A model generated the notes under the pieces. That model was not told the origin of the DNA. It made no database searches and worked only from the letters and a program-made list of their open reading frames with translations. The position numbers and the translations under genes are program-made. Of a stretch of 64,000 nt of DNA, positions 43,884 through 52,954 are shown piece after piece (the first letter of the stretch is position 1; each line of letters begins with the position of its first letter). This stretch comes from Bacteroidetes bacterium UBA1947 (GTDB taxonomy: Bacteria; Bacteroidota; Bacteroidia; Chitinophagales; Chitinophagaceae): positions 1 to 64,000 of the forward strand of contig DDET01000061.1 in the NCBI GenBank assembly GCA_002336915.1, written 5' to 3'.

Positions 43884-44324
43884 ATGAAAAATCTATTTGA
43901 TCACCAACATAAAGAAGAAGTAATTAGCAGGATAAACGCATTAACCCCTACTACCCAGGGTTTGTGGGGTAAGATGGCGGTAGCACAGATGCTGAAGCAC
44001 CTTACCATTCCGCTCAACCTGGCACTTACTAATCCAAAACCGGCGAGAAAACCCATAGGTTATATTTTAGGGCCATTGGTTAAAAATGCCGTGATAGGCC
44101 CCAAGCCATTTAAGAGAGGCTCATATACTCCTCCCGACTTGCGAATTACCACCACCGAAGACTTCAATATGCAGAAGAACCGCGTATTGGATATGATCAA
44201 CCGTTTTACGCCAGATAATGTGACCGACACAAGGCACCCTTTCTTTGGTAAGCTAAGCCACGATGAATGGGGCCAAAGCCAATACAAGCATTTTGATCAT
44301 CACTTGTCGCAGTTTGATGTTTAG
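43884..44324 (+). CDS. DUF1569/DinB-like protein
   Basis: 146 aa. The C-terminal HPFFGKLSHDEWGQSQYKHFDHHLSQF is the signature of the DUF1569 family of DinB-type four-helix bundles, whose histidines may bind a metal. The N-terminal helix LWGKMAVAQMLKHL gives the first ligand His. Cytosolic; substrate unknown. It converges on the NTF2-like gene with a 2-nt gap. Nothing notable in the 236-nt gap upstream (43648-43883). Confidence 0.75.
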   Translation: MKNLFDHQHKEEVISRINALTPTTQGLWGKMAVAQMLKHLTIPLNLALTNPKPARKPIGYILGPLVKNAVIGPKPFKRGSYTPPDLRITTTEDFNMQKNRVLDMINRFTPDNVTDTRHPFFGKLSHDEWGQSQYKHFDHHLSQFDV

Positions 44325-44326
44325 CA

Positions 44327-44692
44327 CTAACCGTGGTAGACTCTTGATGCAGTAATTAGGCCGTCTTTTATTTCCAATACCTCAGCCACAAGCATGTCGG
44401 GCTCGTTATGCAGGGTGCGAGTATATTCCATAAACACACGCTCTTCGTTTGCCGTCAGGGTATTGACTGTATACTTAAGTGTTGGTAACCTGTCGAAGGC
44501 ATCCTGCCACCAGGCCCGCAGGGCAGCTTTGCCGTTCACCTTGCCGCCCGTTTCCGGTTGCCTCAGTTTCAGCTTAGGGCTGTAATGTTCGGCATGGTCC
44601 TGGTATAGTGCTAACAGCCTTTCAAGGTTATGTTCATTAAACGCTTCGAACCAGCGGCTGGCGATTTTAATATTGTTTTCTTCAGTCGACAT
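44327..44692 (-). CDS. SnoaL/NTF2-like protein
   Basis: 121-aa cone-shaped NTF2-like fold with the family start SRWFEAFNEHNLERLLALYQDHAEHYSP and WWQDAFDRLPTLKYTV. Such proteins include isomerases, cyclases and many with unknown substrates; the usual active-site histidines/aspartates cannot be assigned with certainty. It converges on the DUF1569 gene. Confidence 0.75.
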   Translation of the reverse strand: MSTEENNIKIASRWFEAFNEHNLERLLALYQDHAEHYSPKLKLRQPETGGKVNGKAALRAWWQDAFDRLPTLKYTVNTLTANEERVFMEYTRTLHNEPDMLVAEVLEIKDGLITASRVYHG

Positions 44693-44904
44693 TTTTGATT
44701 TAATGTAGTGATGAAAATATGACTGAAGTACTGTTTTTTTGATATAAAAAGCCTCAGAAATGTAAATTTAACATATCATAAACTTTGGCTGTTTCGCCTT
44801 CATTCAAAAGGCTTGCCGCTTGTTTTATTTGCTTTTTGTGGCAAATGATACTCTTTTGGCGGTAATTGCCTGTGCCTTAATGCCTTTTAACAGGAAAAAT
44901 ATAA

Positions 44905-44912
44905 TAATTTTG
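44905..44912 (+). promoter_or_regulatory. -7 promoter element before the 1288-aa repeat protein
   Basis: TAATTTTG matches TAnnTTTG and ends 14 nt before the start codon. A matching TTG box was not found. Confidence 0.4.
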
Positions 44913-44926
44913 GCAAAACTATTTGG

Positions 44927-47900
44927 ATGATAAGAAATCGACTTTTTCAGATTGTTATTGCCTCCTCTCTCTTTTTTACAACATCACAAGCCCAGACAGT
45001 AAGTACCGGCCATGAAGCGGCCAGTGCTATTATCAATTTCTCGGATATTGTCCAGGCAGATCTTGCCAATCCACCCGCGATACCCGCCCAGCCTCTTGAA
45101 ATAGAGAATGAGGATGATGAATCGCGTCCCGAGCATGACCAGTTGCCACCGGCAAATGAGATACACACAAGGGTATCGCCTCAAAATCAAAATCTTAATA
45201 ATGCCCCCTTACCTTTAATGCCGGTGTCGCCAAACCCTACAGACACCTTCCAGGCCTTCCCGGACAATAATTCATATATACCCCCCGATACCCATGGTGC
45301 GGTCGACTCAAATTATGCGGTAACTACCGTGAACTGTAATGTGGTCATACAAACACGTGCAGGTGCTGCCGTGTCTTCTGTATCACTCAACACTTTTTTC
45401 AGTGCTGTAAATCCAACGAATGGAACATTTGATCCACGTGTGCATTATGATCCATATAGCAACAGGTGGATACTTGTTTGCGTGGCACATGCCCAGTCAA
45501 CCACCTCATGCATATTGATAGCAATATCGCAAACCAGCAACCCAACGGGCAGCTGGTATTTGTATAAAGTTACTTCCGATCCCGCGGGTACCTACTGGTT
45601 CGACTACCCCGATGTGGGTTTTAATAAAAACTGGATAACAATAACCGGTAACTATTTCAGTAATGCATCCAATAGCTATGGTTACGCTAAAGTCTTCGCA
45701 TTCAATAAGAGCAACCTGCTGACCAATGTAGGTGCTAATTATACGGCCTTTCAACAGAATAGCTCATTTACCATTTGTCCGGCGCTCACCTACGATAATA
45801 CTGTCAATGACATGTTCCTTTGCGAGAACTGGGATGGTACGAACGGTCTGCTCAGGCTCTGGAAGATATTGGGGCCTGTTGGTTCGGAAACGATGGTAAG
45901 TGTCGGCTATCCTACATCGCCTATACATTGGTGGTACCAGGGTAACAACGGCAATGACTTTGTGCCACAACTGGGCTCTGCTAATAAACTGCAGTCAAAT
46001 GATGACCGTATCACCCAGATGGTGTTCATGAACAACAAGCTTTGGGTGGCGCACAATGCATTTTTACCCTCTCCCGGCCCAACACGTTGCTCGGCCATGT
46101 GGTGGCAGTTTGATACGCTGGCCAACCCTATACAGATTGGCTTTGTTGATGACCCGACGGGCGTTAATTTTTATTCATTCCCTACCATTACCGTAAATGC
46201 GAATGACGATGCGCTGATTGGCTTTTCGGCTTCATCAGCACTCACACACCCCAGTGCAGGTTATGCATTGCGCGTGCATACCGATGTGATAGACTCTGCA
46301 AGAACGCCTTTTATCTATAGACATGGCCTCGGTACTTATTACAAAACATATTCGGGCACCCGCAACAGGTGGGGCGATTATTCCGCCGCAGCTTACGATC
46401 CTAAGTCGCCATATGACTTCTGGACCTTGCAGGAGGCTACACAGGCCACCTCCGACCGTTGGGATACCTGGTGGGCACATGTGCTTTGTGGCATACCCGC
46501 AACACCGGCATCAGTTACCATGCCCTCACCAATATGCACGGGTGTATCAGGAGTTTATACCATACCCGCTGTGACAGGTGCCACGTCGTATACCTGGACC
46601 GTGACGGGTACGGGCTGGAGTGGCACCAGCACCACCAACTCGATAACATTATTGGCAGGTACGGGCACCGCTACAGTGACGGTGGCCGCAAATGGAAACT
46701 GTGGCACAAGCCCTGTGTTCACATTTAATCCTGCTCCAACGCCTATTCCCTTGCAAGGCACTATAACAGGCCCTGCATCACCTTGCCCCAATACTTCAGC
46801 AACATATTCCGTAACACCATTGGCTAATGCTACCAGTTATATATGGACTGTGAGCGGTACAGGCTGGAGTGGTAGCAGTACTACCAATTCTATTAACGTA
46901 ACAGTAGGTACAGGCGTGGGCACGCTCACCTGCATTGGTGTGGGTGTTTGTGGCAATGGCCCTGTAGCTACTACAACGATAACACCGGCACTGTTACCTG
47001 CCGCAGCAACAAGCATCGTTGCTCCTTCACCAATATGCGTCGGACAGGTGGCAACATTCAGCACACCGGCTATTGCCAATGCAACCAGCTATTCCTGGAC
47101 CGTAAACGGTACGGGCTGGAGTGGCAGCAGCACAACAAATTCAATAAATGTAACAGTAGGCTCTGGTATAGGTACTATAACCGTAGCAGGCGTGAACACT
47201 TGCGCAACAGGTACTTCTTTTGCACTAAACAATATCCAGCCCGACAGCGTACCGCTTACCCCGGTGATAACACCGCAGGCGGCGCCTTGTCCCAGCACAA
47301 CAGCAACCTATTCTGTAACGCCGATAGGCAATGCAACAAGTTACGTATGGACCGTGAGCGGCACTGGCTGGAGCGGTAGCAGTACCACCAGTTCTATTAC
47401 CGTGAATGTGGGTACAGGTGTGGGAACACTTACCTGCGCGGCTGTAGGCCCATGCGGCACCAGCCCGGTAGCCACTATGAATATAACTCCTGCACCGCTG
47501 CCTGCCAATGCAACAGGTATTACAGTGCCGGCGCCTTTGTGCGTGGGCCAGACAGTGACCTTCTCTACAACTGCTATGGCAAATGCCACCAGCTATGTAT
47601 GGACAGTGACAGGTACAGGCTGGAGCGGCAGCAGTACTACCAATACAATAAATATTACTGTAGGTTCGGGTATAGGTAGCGTTTCTGTTGCAGGCCTCAA
47701 TGCCTGTGATACCGGTGTGGCCTTTACAGTGAACGCCCTCCAGCCGGATAGCATTCCGCTTACCCCGGTTATAGGCGTTCAGCCAATACCATGCCCTAAC
47801 ACTACAGCTACCTATTCTGTTACGCCAATAGGCAATGCGACAAGTTATGTATGGACCGTGAGCGGTACAGGCTGGAGCGGTACAAGTACCACCAACTCTA

Positions 47901-48793
47901 TTACCGTAAATGTGGGCACCGGCATAGGAACACTTACCTGCGCAGCGGTTGGCCCCTGTGGTACGAGTCCCCTGGCTACAATGAATGTAACGCCTGCGCC
48001 ACTGCCGGCTAATGCAACTACTATTGTAGCGCCATCGCCATTGTGTTCAGGCAGCACTGTAACATTTACCACGCCAACGCTTACTAACGCTACCAGTTAT
48101 GTATGGACGATAACCGGCACAGGCTGGAGCGGCAGCAGCACTAGCAACTCGATCAATGTTACGGTTGGTACAGGTCCCGCTACTATAACAGTCGCCGGCC
48201 TTAATGCCTGCGATACGGGTGTCTCATTTACATTGAACAATCTCACCCCTGTTATTACCCCGACAGCCAGCTTTACAGTAAGCACGCACCTTACCTACAT
48301 CAACAATAATGTGACGGTTACTTACACCGGCAATGCGCCCAATACTGCCACCTATACATGGGATTTCGACGGCGGTAATGCAACACCGGGCAATGGCCAG
48401 GGCCCTCATACGGTTAACTGGCCGACACCCGGCATGAAACACATTACGCTGTCTGTAACTGAAAGTGGGTGTACCTCAACAGCTATTTTTGAAGATAGTG
48501 TTATGGTCAATGACCCAGCAGCGGTACCTATGGTAATGAGCGAAAAGGTTGTGAACATCGCCCCGAATCCGAACAACGGTACTTTTGATATCGTATTCGG
48601 TTATTACAACGGCCAGCCTTTCACTGTTGAGTTGACCGATGTTCGTGGCCGCGTAGTTTACCAGCAGCAGTTTGATGATGCCCGCAACAGCAAAGTGACG
48701 ATCAGTACTCACGATCTCGCAGCAGCAGTTTACACCGCCACTATACATATAGGCACACAGATCATCAACAAAAAGGTAACCATCGTTAAATAG
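44927..48793 (+). CDS. Large secreted repeat protein with T9SS sorting domain
   Basis: 1288 aa. Signal peptide 1-22 (MIRNRLFQIVIASSLFF...SQAQ). Residues about 80-530 form a propeller/lectin-like domain with PPDTHGAVDSNYAVTTVNCNV, DPRVHYDPYSNRW and RWGDYSAAAYDP. Seven tandem Ig-like/PKD-type repeats of about 83 residues (535-1110) follow, each with TGTGWSG. A PKD domain with NTATYTWDFDGG, then a sorting domain with APNPNNGTF, DVRGRVVY and KKVTIVK. It is probably an adhesin or polymer-binding surface protein. A promoter element and a terminator bracket it. Confidence 0.85.
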   Translation: MIRNRLFQIVIASSLFFTTSQAQTVSTGHEAASAIINFSDIVQADLANPPAIPAQPLEIENEDDESRPEHDQLPPANEIHTRVSPQNQNLNNAPLPLMPVSPNPTDTFQAFPDNNSYIPPDTHGAVDSNYAVTTVNCNVVIQTRAGAAVSSVSLNTFFSAVNPTNGTFDPRVHYDPYSNRWILVCVAHAQSTTSCILIAISQTSNPTGSWYLYKVTSDPAGTYWFDYPDVGFNKNWITITGNYFSNASNSYGYAKVFAFNKSNLLTNVGANYTAFQQNSSFTICPALTYDNTVNDMFLCENWDGTNGLLRLWKILGPVGSETMVSVGYPTSPIHWWYQGNNGNDFVPQLGSANKLQSNDDRITQMVFMNNKLWVAHNAFLPSPGPTRCSAMWWQFDTLANPIQIGFVDDPTGVNFYSFPTITVNANDDALIGFSASSALTHPSAGYALRVHTDVIDSARTPFIYRHGLGTYYKTYSGTRNRWGDYSAAAYDPKSPYDFWTLQEATQATSDRWDTWWAHVLCGIPATPASVTMPSPICTGVSGVYTIPAVTGATSYTWTVTGTGWSGTSTTNSITLLAGTGTATVTVAANGNCGTSPVFTFNPAPTPIPLQGTITGPASPCPNTSATYSVTPLANATSYIWTVSGTGWSGSSTTNSINVTVGTGVGTLTCIGVGVCGNGPVATTTITPALLPAAATSIVAPSPICVGQVATFSTPAIANATSYSWTVNGTGWSGSSTTNSINVTVGSGIGTITVAGVNTCATGTSFALNNIQPDSVPLTPVITPQAAPCPSTTATYSVTPIGNATSYVWTVSGTGWSGSSTTSSITVNVGTGVGTLTCAAVGPCGTSPVATMNITPAPLPANATGITVPAPLCVGQTVTFSTTAMANATSYVWTVTGTGWSGSSTTNTINITVGSGIGSVSVAGLNACDTGVAFTVNALQPDSIPLTPVIGVQPIPCPNTTATYSVTPIGNATSYVWTVSGTGWSGTSTTNSITVNVGTGIGTLTCAAVGPCGTSPLATMNVTPAPLPANATTIVAPSPLCSGSTVTFTTPTLTNATSYVWTITGTGWSGSSTSNSINVTVGTGPATITVAGLNACDTGVSFTLNNLTPVITPTASFTVSTHLTYINNNVTVTYTGNAPNTATYTWDFDGGNATPGNGQGPHTVNWPTPGMKHITLSVTESGCTSTAIFEDSVMVNDPAAVPMVMSEKVVNIAPNPNNGTFDIVFGYYNGQPFTVELTDVRGRVVYQQQFDDARNSKVTISTHDLAAAVYTATIHIGTQIINKKVTIVK
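46600..48250 (+). repeat. Seven tandem ~250-bp coding repeats
   Basis: GGCTGGAG recurs at 46614, 46862, 47114, 47366, 47618, 47870 and 48122, a period of 248-252 bp. Even copies end CGxSP, odd later copies end NxCxTG, so units 4-5 and 6-7 look like a duplicated pair. Confidence 0.8.
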
Positions 48794-48812
48794 TCATAAA
48801 AATTTTCAAAGA

Positions 48813-48842
48813 AAAATCCCCGTTATAAAAAGCGGGGATTTT
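48813..48842 (+). terminator. Rho-independent terminator after the repeat protein
   Basis: AAAATCCCCG / CGGGGATTTT stem with 10-nt loop, followed by CTTTTC. Confidence 0.85.
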
Positions 48843-48897
48843 CTTTTCTCAATTTTTGGCTTCATATTTGTTTTAGGTATCGCAAAGCAAGCATTAA

Positions 48898-49353
48898 ATG
48901 AAGGCGATCATATACATTTTCCTCGCCCTCACATCCACCATGCTGCATGCGCAGGATGTAAAACTCGTCAATTCGACTCGCCAGGATTGGAGTGGCGGTA
49001 TAGCAGGCCGCCATGGCAGCAATTATACATTCACTATAGAATTTTACAATTACCCCGGCCAACTTATGCCTGATACTATATGGGTAGGGCAGGACGCCAT
49101 TGTGCTAAATGAAGATCCGCCGCCAAACTTTAAACGCATGCGCAAAGGTGACACAGTGCGTTTTGAGATCAGGGCAAACATTCACAAAGATGATTATAAA
49201 GACAGGTACTCGCTTGGGGAACAACAGAAAGAGATACCACCACCTGTGAACTACAAAGGAGTAGCTTTATTATCCTATAAGTATAAGCACAAACAGGAAT
49301 ATTTCATTGTCAGCAAGATCATGCACACAATGGATCCCATAGCTTATCCTTAG
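48898..49353 (+). CDS. Secreted hypothetical protein, 151 aa
   Basis: Signal peptide MKAIIYIFLALTSTMLHAQ, then a beta-rich 130-residue domain with GSNYTFTIEFYN, KGDTVRFEIRA and KGVALLSYKYKHKQEYFIVSKI. No family recognised. It stands alone 100 nt after the terminator of the repeat protein, 50-60 nt before the DtxR-type regulator. Confidence 0.65.
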   Translation: MKAIIYIFLALTSTMLHAQDVKLVNSTRQDWSGGIAGRHGSNYTFTIEFYNYPGQLMPDTIWVGQDAIVLNEDPPPNFKRMRKGDTVRFEIRANIHKDDYKDRYSLGEQQKEIPPPVNYKGVALLSYKYKHKQEYFIVSKIMHTMDPIAYP

Positions 49354-49415
49354 CTTGTGTACATACTATTATTAAGAAATCTGCTTTACCTTTATCCTGC
49401 TACAAATTGCGCTTA

Positions 49416-50066
49416 ATGCACTCACTTTCCGAAGAGAATTACCTGAAGTCGATATTTAACCTGTCACAGGGAGGTAAAAAGATAACGCCTACTGCTATTG
49501 CAGAATCGCTTGCCAATAACCCGGCATCGGTAGTAGATATGCTGAAGAAGCTGGTGGACAAGAAGCTGATACAGTATGATAAAAGCAAAGGCGCAAGGCT
49601 TACCGATAACGGGCTTAAAACTGCATTGGATATAGTTAGGAAGCACCGCCTTTGGGAAGTATTTCTTAAAGAAAAACTAGGCTACTCATGGGAAGAAGTG
49701 CATGATATGGCGGAACAGCTAGAGCATGTGCATCACCCCGATCTTGCCGACAGGCTGGATAAGTTTCTGGGCTTCCCTGAATATGATCCGCACGGTGACC
49801 CCATACCACAAGCGAATGGCAAGATGGCCAAGATGTTTAAAACTACCCTTGCCGAAATAAAACCTAAGCAGTTGTGCAGGGTAGTAGCTGTAAAAGATAC
49901 AGGAACAGCCTTCCTGCAATACCTTAAAAAGCTGGGCATAGAAATAGGTTCCCGGATCAGCCTTGTAGAAAAGATAGACTACGATGATTCCATGATCATA
50001 CTGGTAGACAAGGGAGCTAAGACCACCGTCTCGCGCAAGTTTGCGGAAAGTATACTGGTTATTTAG
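49416..50066 (+). CDS. DtxR/MntR-family metal-dependent transcriptional regulator
   Basis: 216 aa. The start at 49416 (MHSLSEENYLKSIF) matches the family; a TTG three codons upstream is less likely. Residues 1-70 form the winged helix (ITPTAIAESLANNPASVVDMLKKL), and residues 70-130 the metal-binding dimerisation domain with His77, Glu81, His96, Glu100, Glu103 and His104. Residues about 145-216 are a FeoA/SH3-like domain. It should repress metal-uptake genes when Mn or Fe is plentiful; no transporter is adjacent. Its stop abuts the stop of the convergent outer-membrane protein gene. Confidence 0.92.
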   Translation: MHSLSEENYLKSIFNLSQGGKKITPTAIAESLANNPASVVDMLKKLVDKKLIQYDKSKGARLTDNGLKTALDIVRKHRLWEVFLKEKLGYSWEEVHDMAEQLEHVHHPDLADRLDKFLGFPEYDPHGDPIPQANGKMAKMFKTTLAEIKPKQLCRVVAVKDTGTAFLQYLKKLGIEIGSRISLVEKIDYDDSMIILVDKGAKTTVSRKFAESILVI

Positions 50067-50636
50067 TTAGAGCGAATACCGCAGGCCCATACTTAGCGGC
50101 ACCTGGTACACTGCAGGTATATGTGTGTCCAGTAGTGATTTTTCTGTTTGCCAGTTGGAGTTGGTTTTTACATGTTGCCAGCTATCTATTCTTTTTGCTG
50201 CCATTTCGGTATTAAAGGCCAGGTGTTTGCTGATCTTCAGCACTATGCCTGCTTGTATACCTAACAGGTATCCTGAACTATAGTCGTAAGGCCAGACCGG
50301 GCTCGTGTCTAACATCATATCCTGTTGGAAAACATAACCTGCTTTAGCACCTGCATACAGGTACCCCTTTTTTAAAGCGAATTTTTTATTCGCAATAATG
50401 TTGGGTGCTATATACCACCTGTCAGATGATAATGTGGAAACATCTACTCCAAGGCCTAATTGAACATACCAGAAATTTTGGAGCGCACTTATAGAAGCAC
50501 CTATATTTGGCCCAACAGATGCTACGTCTACGTCGGCATTGTCAATACCTCCACTCACTTTTAAGCCCAATTCTGTCTTTTGTGCCTGCGACAGCACAGG
50601 TAGGAGTAATAAGATAGAGCAAACTAATGTTTTCAT
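50067..50636 (-). CDS. Outer-membrane beta-barrel protein
   Basis: 189 aa with signal peptide 1-18 (MKTLVCSILLLLPVLSQA). Alternating hydrophobic strands (LGLKVSGGID, WYVQLGLGVDV, YLYAGAKAGYVF, LGIQAGIVLKI) and a C-terminal strand ending LSMGLRYSL with terminal hydrophobic residue fit an 8-stranded barrel of the PorT/OmpA-like type common in Bacteroidota. Convergent, abutting the DtxR-family regulator. Function unknown. Confidence 0.75.
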   Translation of the reverse strand: MKTLVCSILLLLPVLSQAQKTELGLKVSGGIDNADVDVASVGPNIGASISALQNFWYVQLGLGVDVSTLSSDRWYIAPNIIANKKFALKKGYLYAGAKAGYVFQQDMMLDTSPVWPYDYSSGYLLGIQAGIVLKISKHLAFNTEMAAKRIDSWQHVKTNSNWQTEKSLLDTHIPAVYQVPLSMGLRYSL

Positions 50637-50692
50637 AAGCAGGTTTATATAAGTGACGTAACAATAACCGCAAACGTTGGCTTTTTATTGCA

Positions 50693-51964
50693 TCACGCCT
50701 TCTTCACGAGTTCTACCAGCTGGTCAATTTCGTCCTTATTATTATAGATGTGCGTGGATACGCGTAGTGAGTTTAGCCCATTTTCGGCTACGCTCCTTAT
50801 GCGTATTTTATTTTCCGAGCAGGTGTTGTAGAACTTAGTGTACTCCACACCCTTTATCCGGAAGCCATTCACTGCGCAGCGTGAGCGTTCTTCGGTAGGT
50901 GTTATTAGTTCCACTTTATCGCCCAGTGCCAGTAGCTGGTCCTGTGTGTACTTGCCCAGTGCTTTGATGCGGTTGTGTATATTCTGCATGCCTATAGATT
51001 CTATAAAGTCGATAGCAGCATCTACGCCCTTATATAAACCGGCGGCCTGTGTGCCACCATAATAGCGGTGCGCGCTTTTGGCATAGTCACTGCCTGTTAT
51101 AGGGTTCGTGGCCATATTCCAGGTGCCCGTATCACTGCCACCACCCACAAAATAAGCCTGTAGCGTATCCTGGAAATCTTTGCGTACATAAAGGAAGCCC
51201 GTCCCTTTTGGTCCCAGCATCCACTTGTGGCAGCAACTGGCGTAGGTATCGCAGCCTATATCATGCAGGTCAAGCATTAGCATGCCCGGGCCGTGCGCAC
51301 CATCTATTACACTGTATATCCCTTTCTCTTTTGCCAGCTTGCATATTTCTTTAACTGGTATCACCTGCCCCATAGTGCAGGGGATATGCGGCGTTGCTAT
51401 TGCCCTTGTCTTTTTTGTAATGAGCGCCGATATGCGATTGAGTGTTTCCTCCGCAGTAGGGCCCGGGGTATATGCTTTGAGCACTACGCCATGCAGCTTT
51501 TGCCTGCACAGCCAGGGGAAGGCATTGCCTACATGCTCATGTGTTGTGAGTATCACCTCGTCGCCCTTTTTAAGAGGTAGCCCCCAGCAGGCTATATTTA
51601 TGCCATCGGTTACGTTATGAGTCAGCGCTATCTCATCTTCATTGGCACCTACAAATTTTGCCAGCTTACCGGAGGTGGCTTCCCAACCGCCGTAGCCCCC
51701 GTGCTCATCTCCTTCTGCTATCCCTTTATGCAGTGCTTCTATTACGGGGTAGGGCGATGGTCCCATAGTGCCATTGTTCAGGTAGGCAAGGTCTTTTGTA
51801 AGCGGGAACATTTGCCGAACGTTACGCCAATACGTTTCGTTGTCCTCGGCTATGCTTTCGCCTGCGGCATGTATAAGGCGGGGCCTTGCGAGCGATTCTA
51901 TTTCTGCCAGCGACAATGCAAGTACAGATGCAGACCTGAGGAAATTCCTGCGGTTAAAGTTCAT
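50693..51964 (-). CDS. Tat-exported class V aminotransferase/cysteine-desulfurase-like protein
   Basis: 423 aa. NRRNFLR at residues 4-10 is a twin-arginine signal, followed by a short hydrophobic stretch. The fold is class V: DGAH at 221-224 for cofactor pairing and Lys247 (CCHKWMLGPKG) for the pyridoxal-phosphate Schiff base. This combination marks the isopenicillin-N-epimerase-like/periplasmic aminotransferase group, not the housekeeping IscS. It would act on an amino-acid-like substrate in the periplasm. It stands alone between gaps. Confidence 0.88.
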   Translation of the reverse strand: MNFNRRNFLRSASVLALSLAEIESLARPRLIHAAGESIAEDNETYWRNVRQMFPLTKDLAYLNNGTMGPSPYPVIEALHKGIAEGDEHGGYGGWEATSGKLAKFVGANEDEIALTHNVTDGINIACWGLPLKKGDEVILTTHEHVGNAFPWLCRQKLHGVVLKAYTPGPTAEETLNRISALITKKTRAIATPHIPCTMGQVIPVKEICKLAKEKGIYSVIDGAHGPGMLMLDLHDIGCDTYASCCHKWMLGPKGTGFLYVRKDFQDTLQAYFVGGGSDTGTWNMATNPITGSDYAKSAHRYYGGTQAAGLYKGVDAAIDFIESIGMQNIHNRIKALGKYTQDQLLALGDKVELITPTEERSRCAVNGFRIKGVEYTKFYNTCSENKIRIRSVAENGLNSLRVSTHIYNNKDEIDQLVELVKKA

Positions 51965-52030
51965 TGGGGTACGGAATTGAGATAAATAAATGTAAGTATA
52001 AAATACTCAAATTCCATCTATATCAACAAA

Positions 52031-52059
52031 TAAGCAGGGCAGCAATGCCGCCCTGCTTA
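52031..52059 (-). terminator. Terminator after the His-rich lipoprotein
   Basis: TAAGCAGGGC / GCCCTGCTTA, 10-bp stem enclosing GCAAT, followed on the minus strand by TTTGTTGATA. It lies 25 nt past the stop. Confidence 0.8.
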
Positions 52060-52083
52060 TATTATTCCGTAGTTTATAATAGT

Positions 52084-52785
52084 TTAGTGTCCGTGATGGT
52101 GGAACTCGCAATGGTGATGCCTGTTCCTCAGGTTGTCTACTACTGCATGATAGATGGCAGAATTGGAATGCGATGATACTACAATCACGCCGCCGGTTAG
52201 GTCTGCATTGAGCAGCATTGTCTCGGTCACGCCTGCAGTGAGTGTTGAAAGATCGATCGTTGCAACTGCCTCAAACGAGGTGTTGTCGGTTATAACCACG
52301 TTCTGTGTTTCAGTTTTAAGTTCCAGCATTTCATCCACCATTATTTTTATGGGCACAGATACTGTTGCTGTCGTGAATTGTCCTTCAAGTTGCAGGGCCG
52401 GGCCTGCACCATGTTTATCCAGTTGTATGGTCAGTTCCGTTTCATCATAGGTACCTGCTGGCAGGGTGAAGTTCCCAAAGCTGGCTGCTACGGATGCCAT
52501 CAGGTCTATTTGCTGGTCCATCGTCGATTTGAACTCCACAGACGTATTATTTTGCTTAGCCTCAAATTTCACTACCCTTGGATTGGCAAAGCCGGCAGTC
52601 CATGAAATATTCGCATTTGCGGTGCTTTTCTGTGCTATACCGCTGCTCCTGTTGGTGGTGTTTATCTGCACGGTCATTTGCGGCTGCCCGGGTGTTGTAT
52701 TGTCAACATTATTATTGTTCTTTTTACAGGCGGTGAACATTACTGCCGTCGCTGTTATCATCATAAATAAGGATATCCGTTTCAT
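52084..52785 (-). CDS. Lipoprotein with histidine-rich C terminus
   Basis: 233 aa. Lipobox VMFTAC with Cys20, KKNNNN spacer, then a beta-rich domain (about 60-215) with GNFTLPAGTYDETELTIQL, resembling the DUF4382-type domain of Bacteroidota lipoproteins. The last 15 residues contain eight histidines and one cysteine (HHHCEFHHHGH), an obvious metal-binding tail. The DtxR-type regulator lies 2 kb away, but no direct link can be shown. Confidence 0.75.
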   Translation of the reverse strand: MKRISLFMMITATAVMFTACKKNNNNVDNTTPGQPQMTVQINTTNRSSGIAQKSTANANISWTAGFANPRVVKFEAKQNNTSVEFKSTMDQQIDLMASVAASFGNFTLPAGTYDETELTIQLDKHGAGPALQLEGQFTTATVSVPIKIMVDEMLELKTETQNVVITDNTSFEAVATIDLSTLTAGVTETMLLNADLTGGVIVVSSHSNSAIYHAVVDNLRNRHHHCEFHHHGH

Positions 52786-52954
52786 AAGCTCGTTTTTGTT
52801 CAGTTAAAAAAATAAATTATTCCCTTATTGCCTTACAAAACTGTACCACAGGCACATTTGGAAATGCTAAATTTTAGCTGAACGGGGAATATCCACTGAT
52901 GAGCGGGCGATAAAACAAGTAACTATAAAATGCAGGCTGTTATTACATTGCAGG

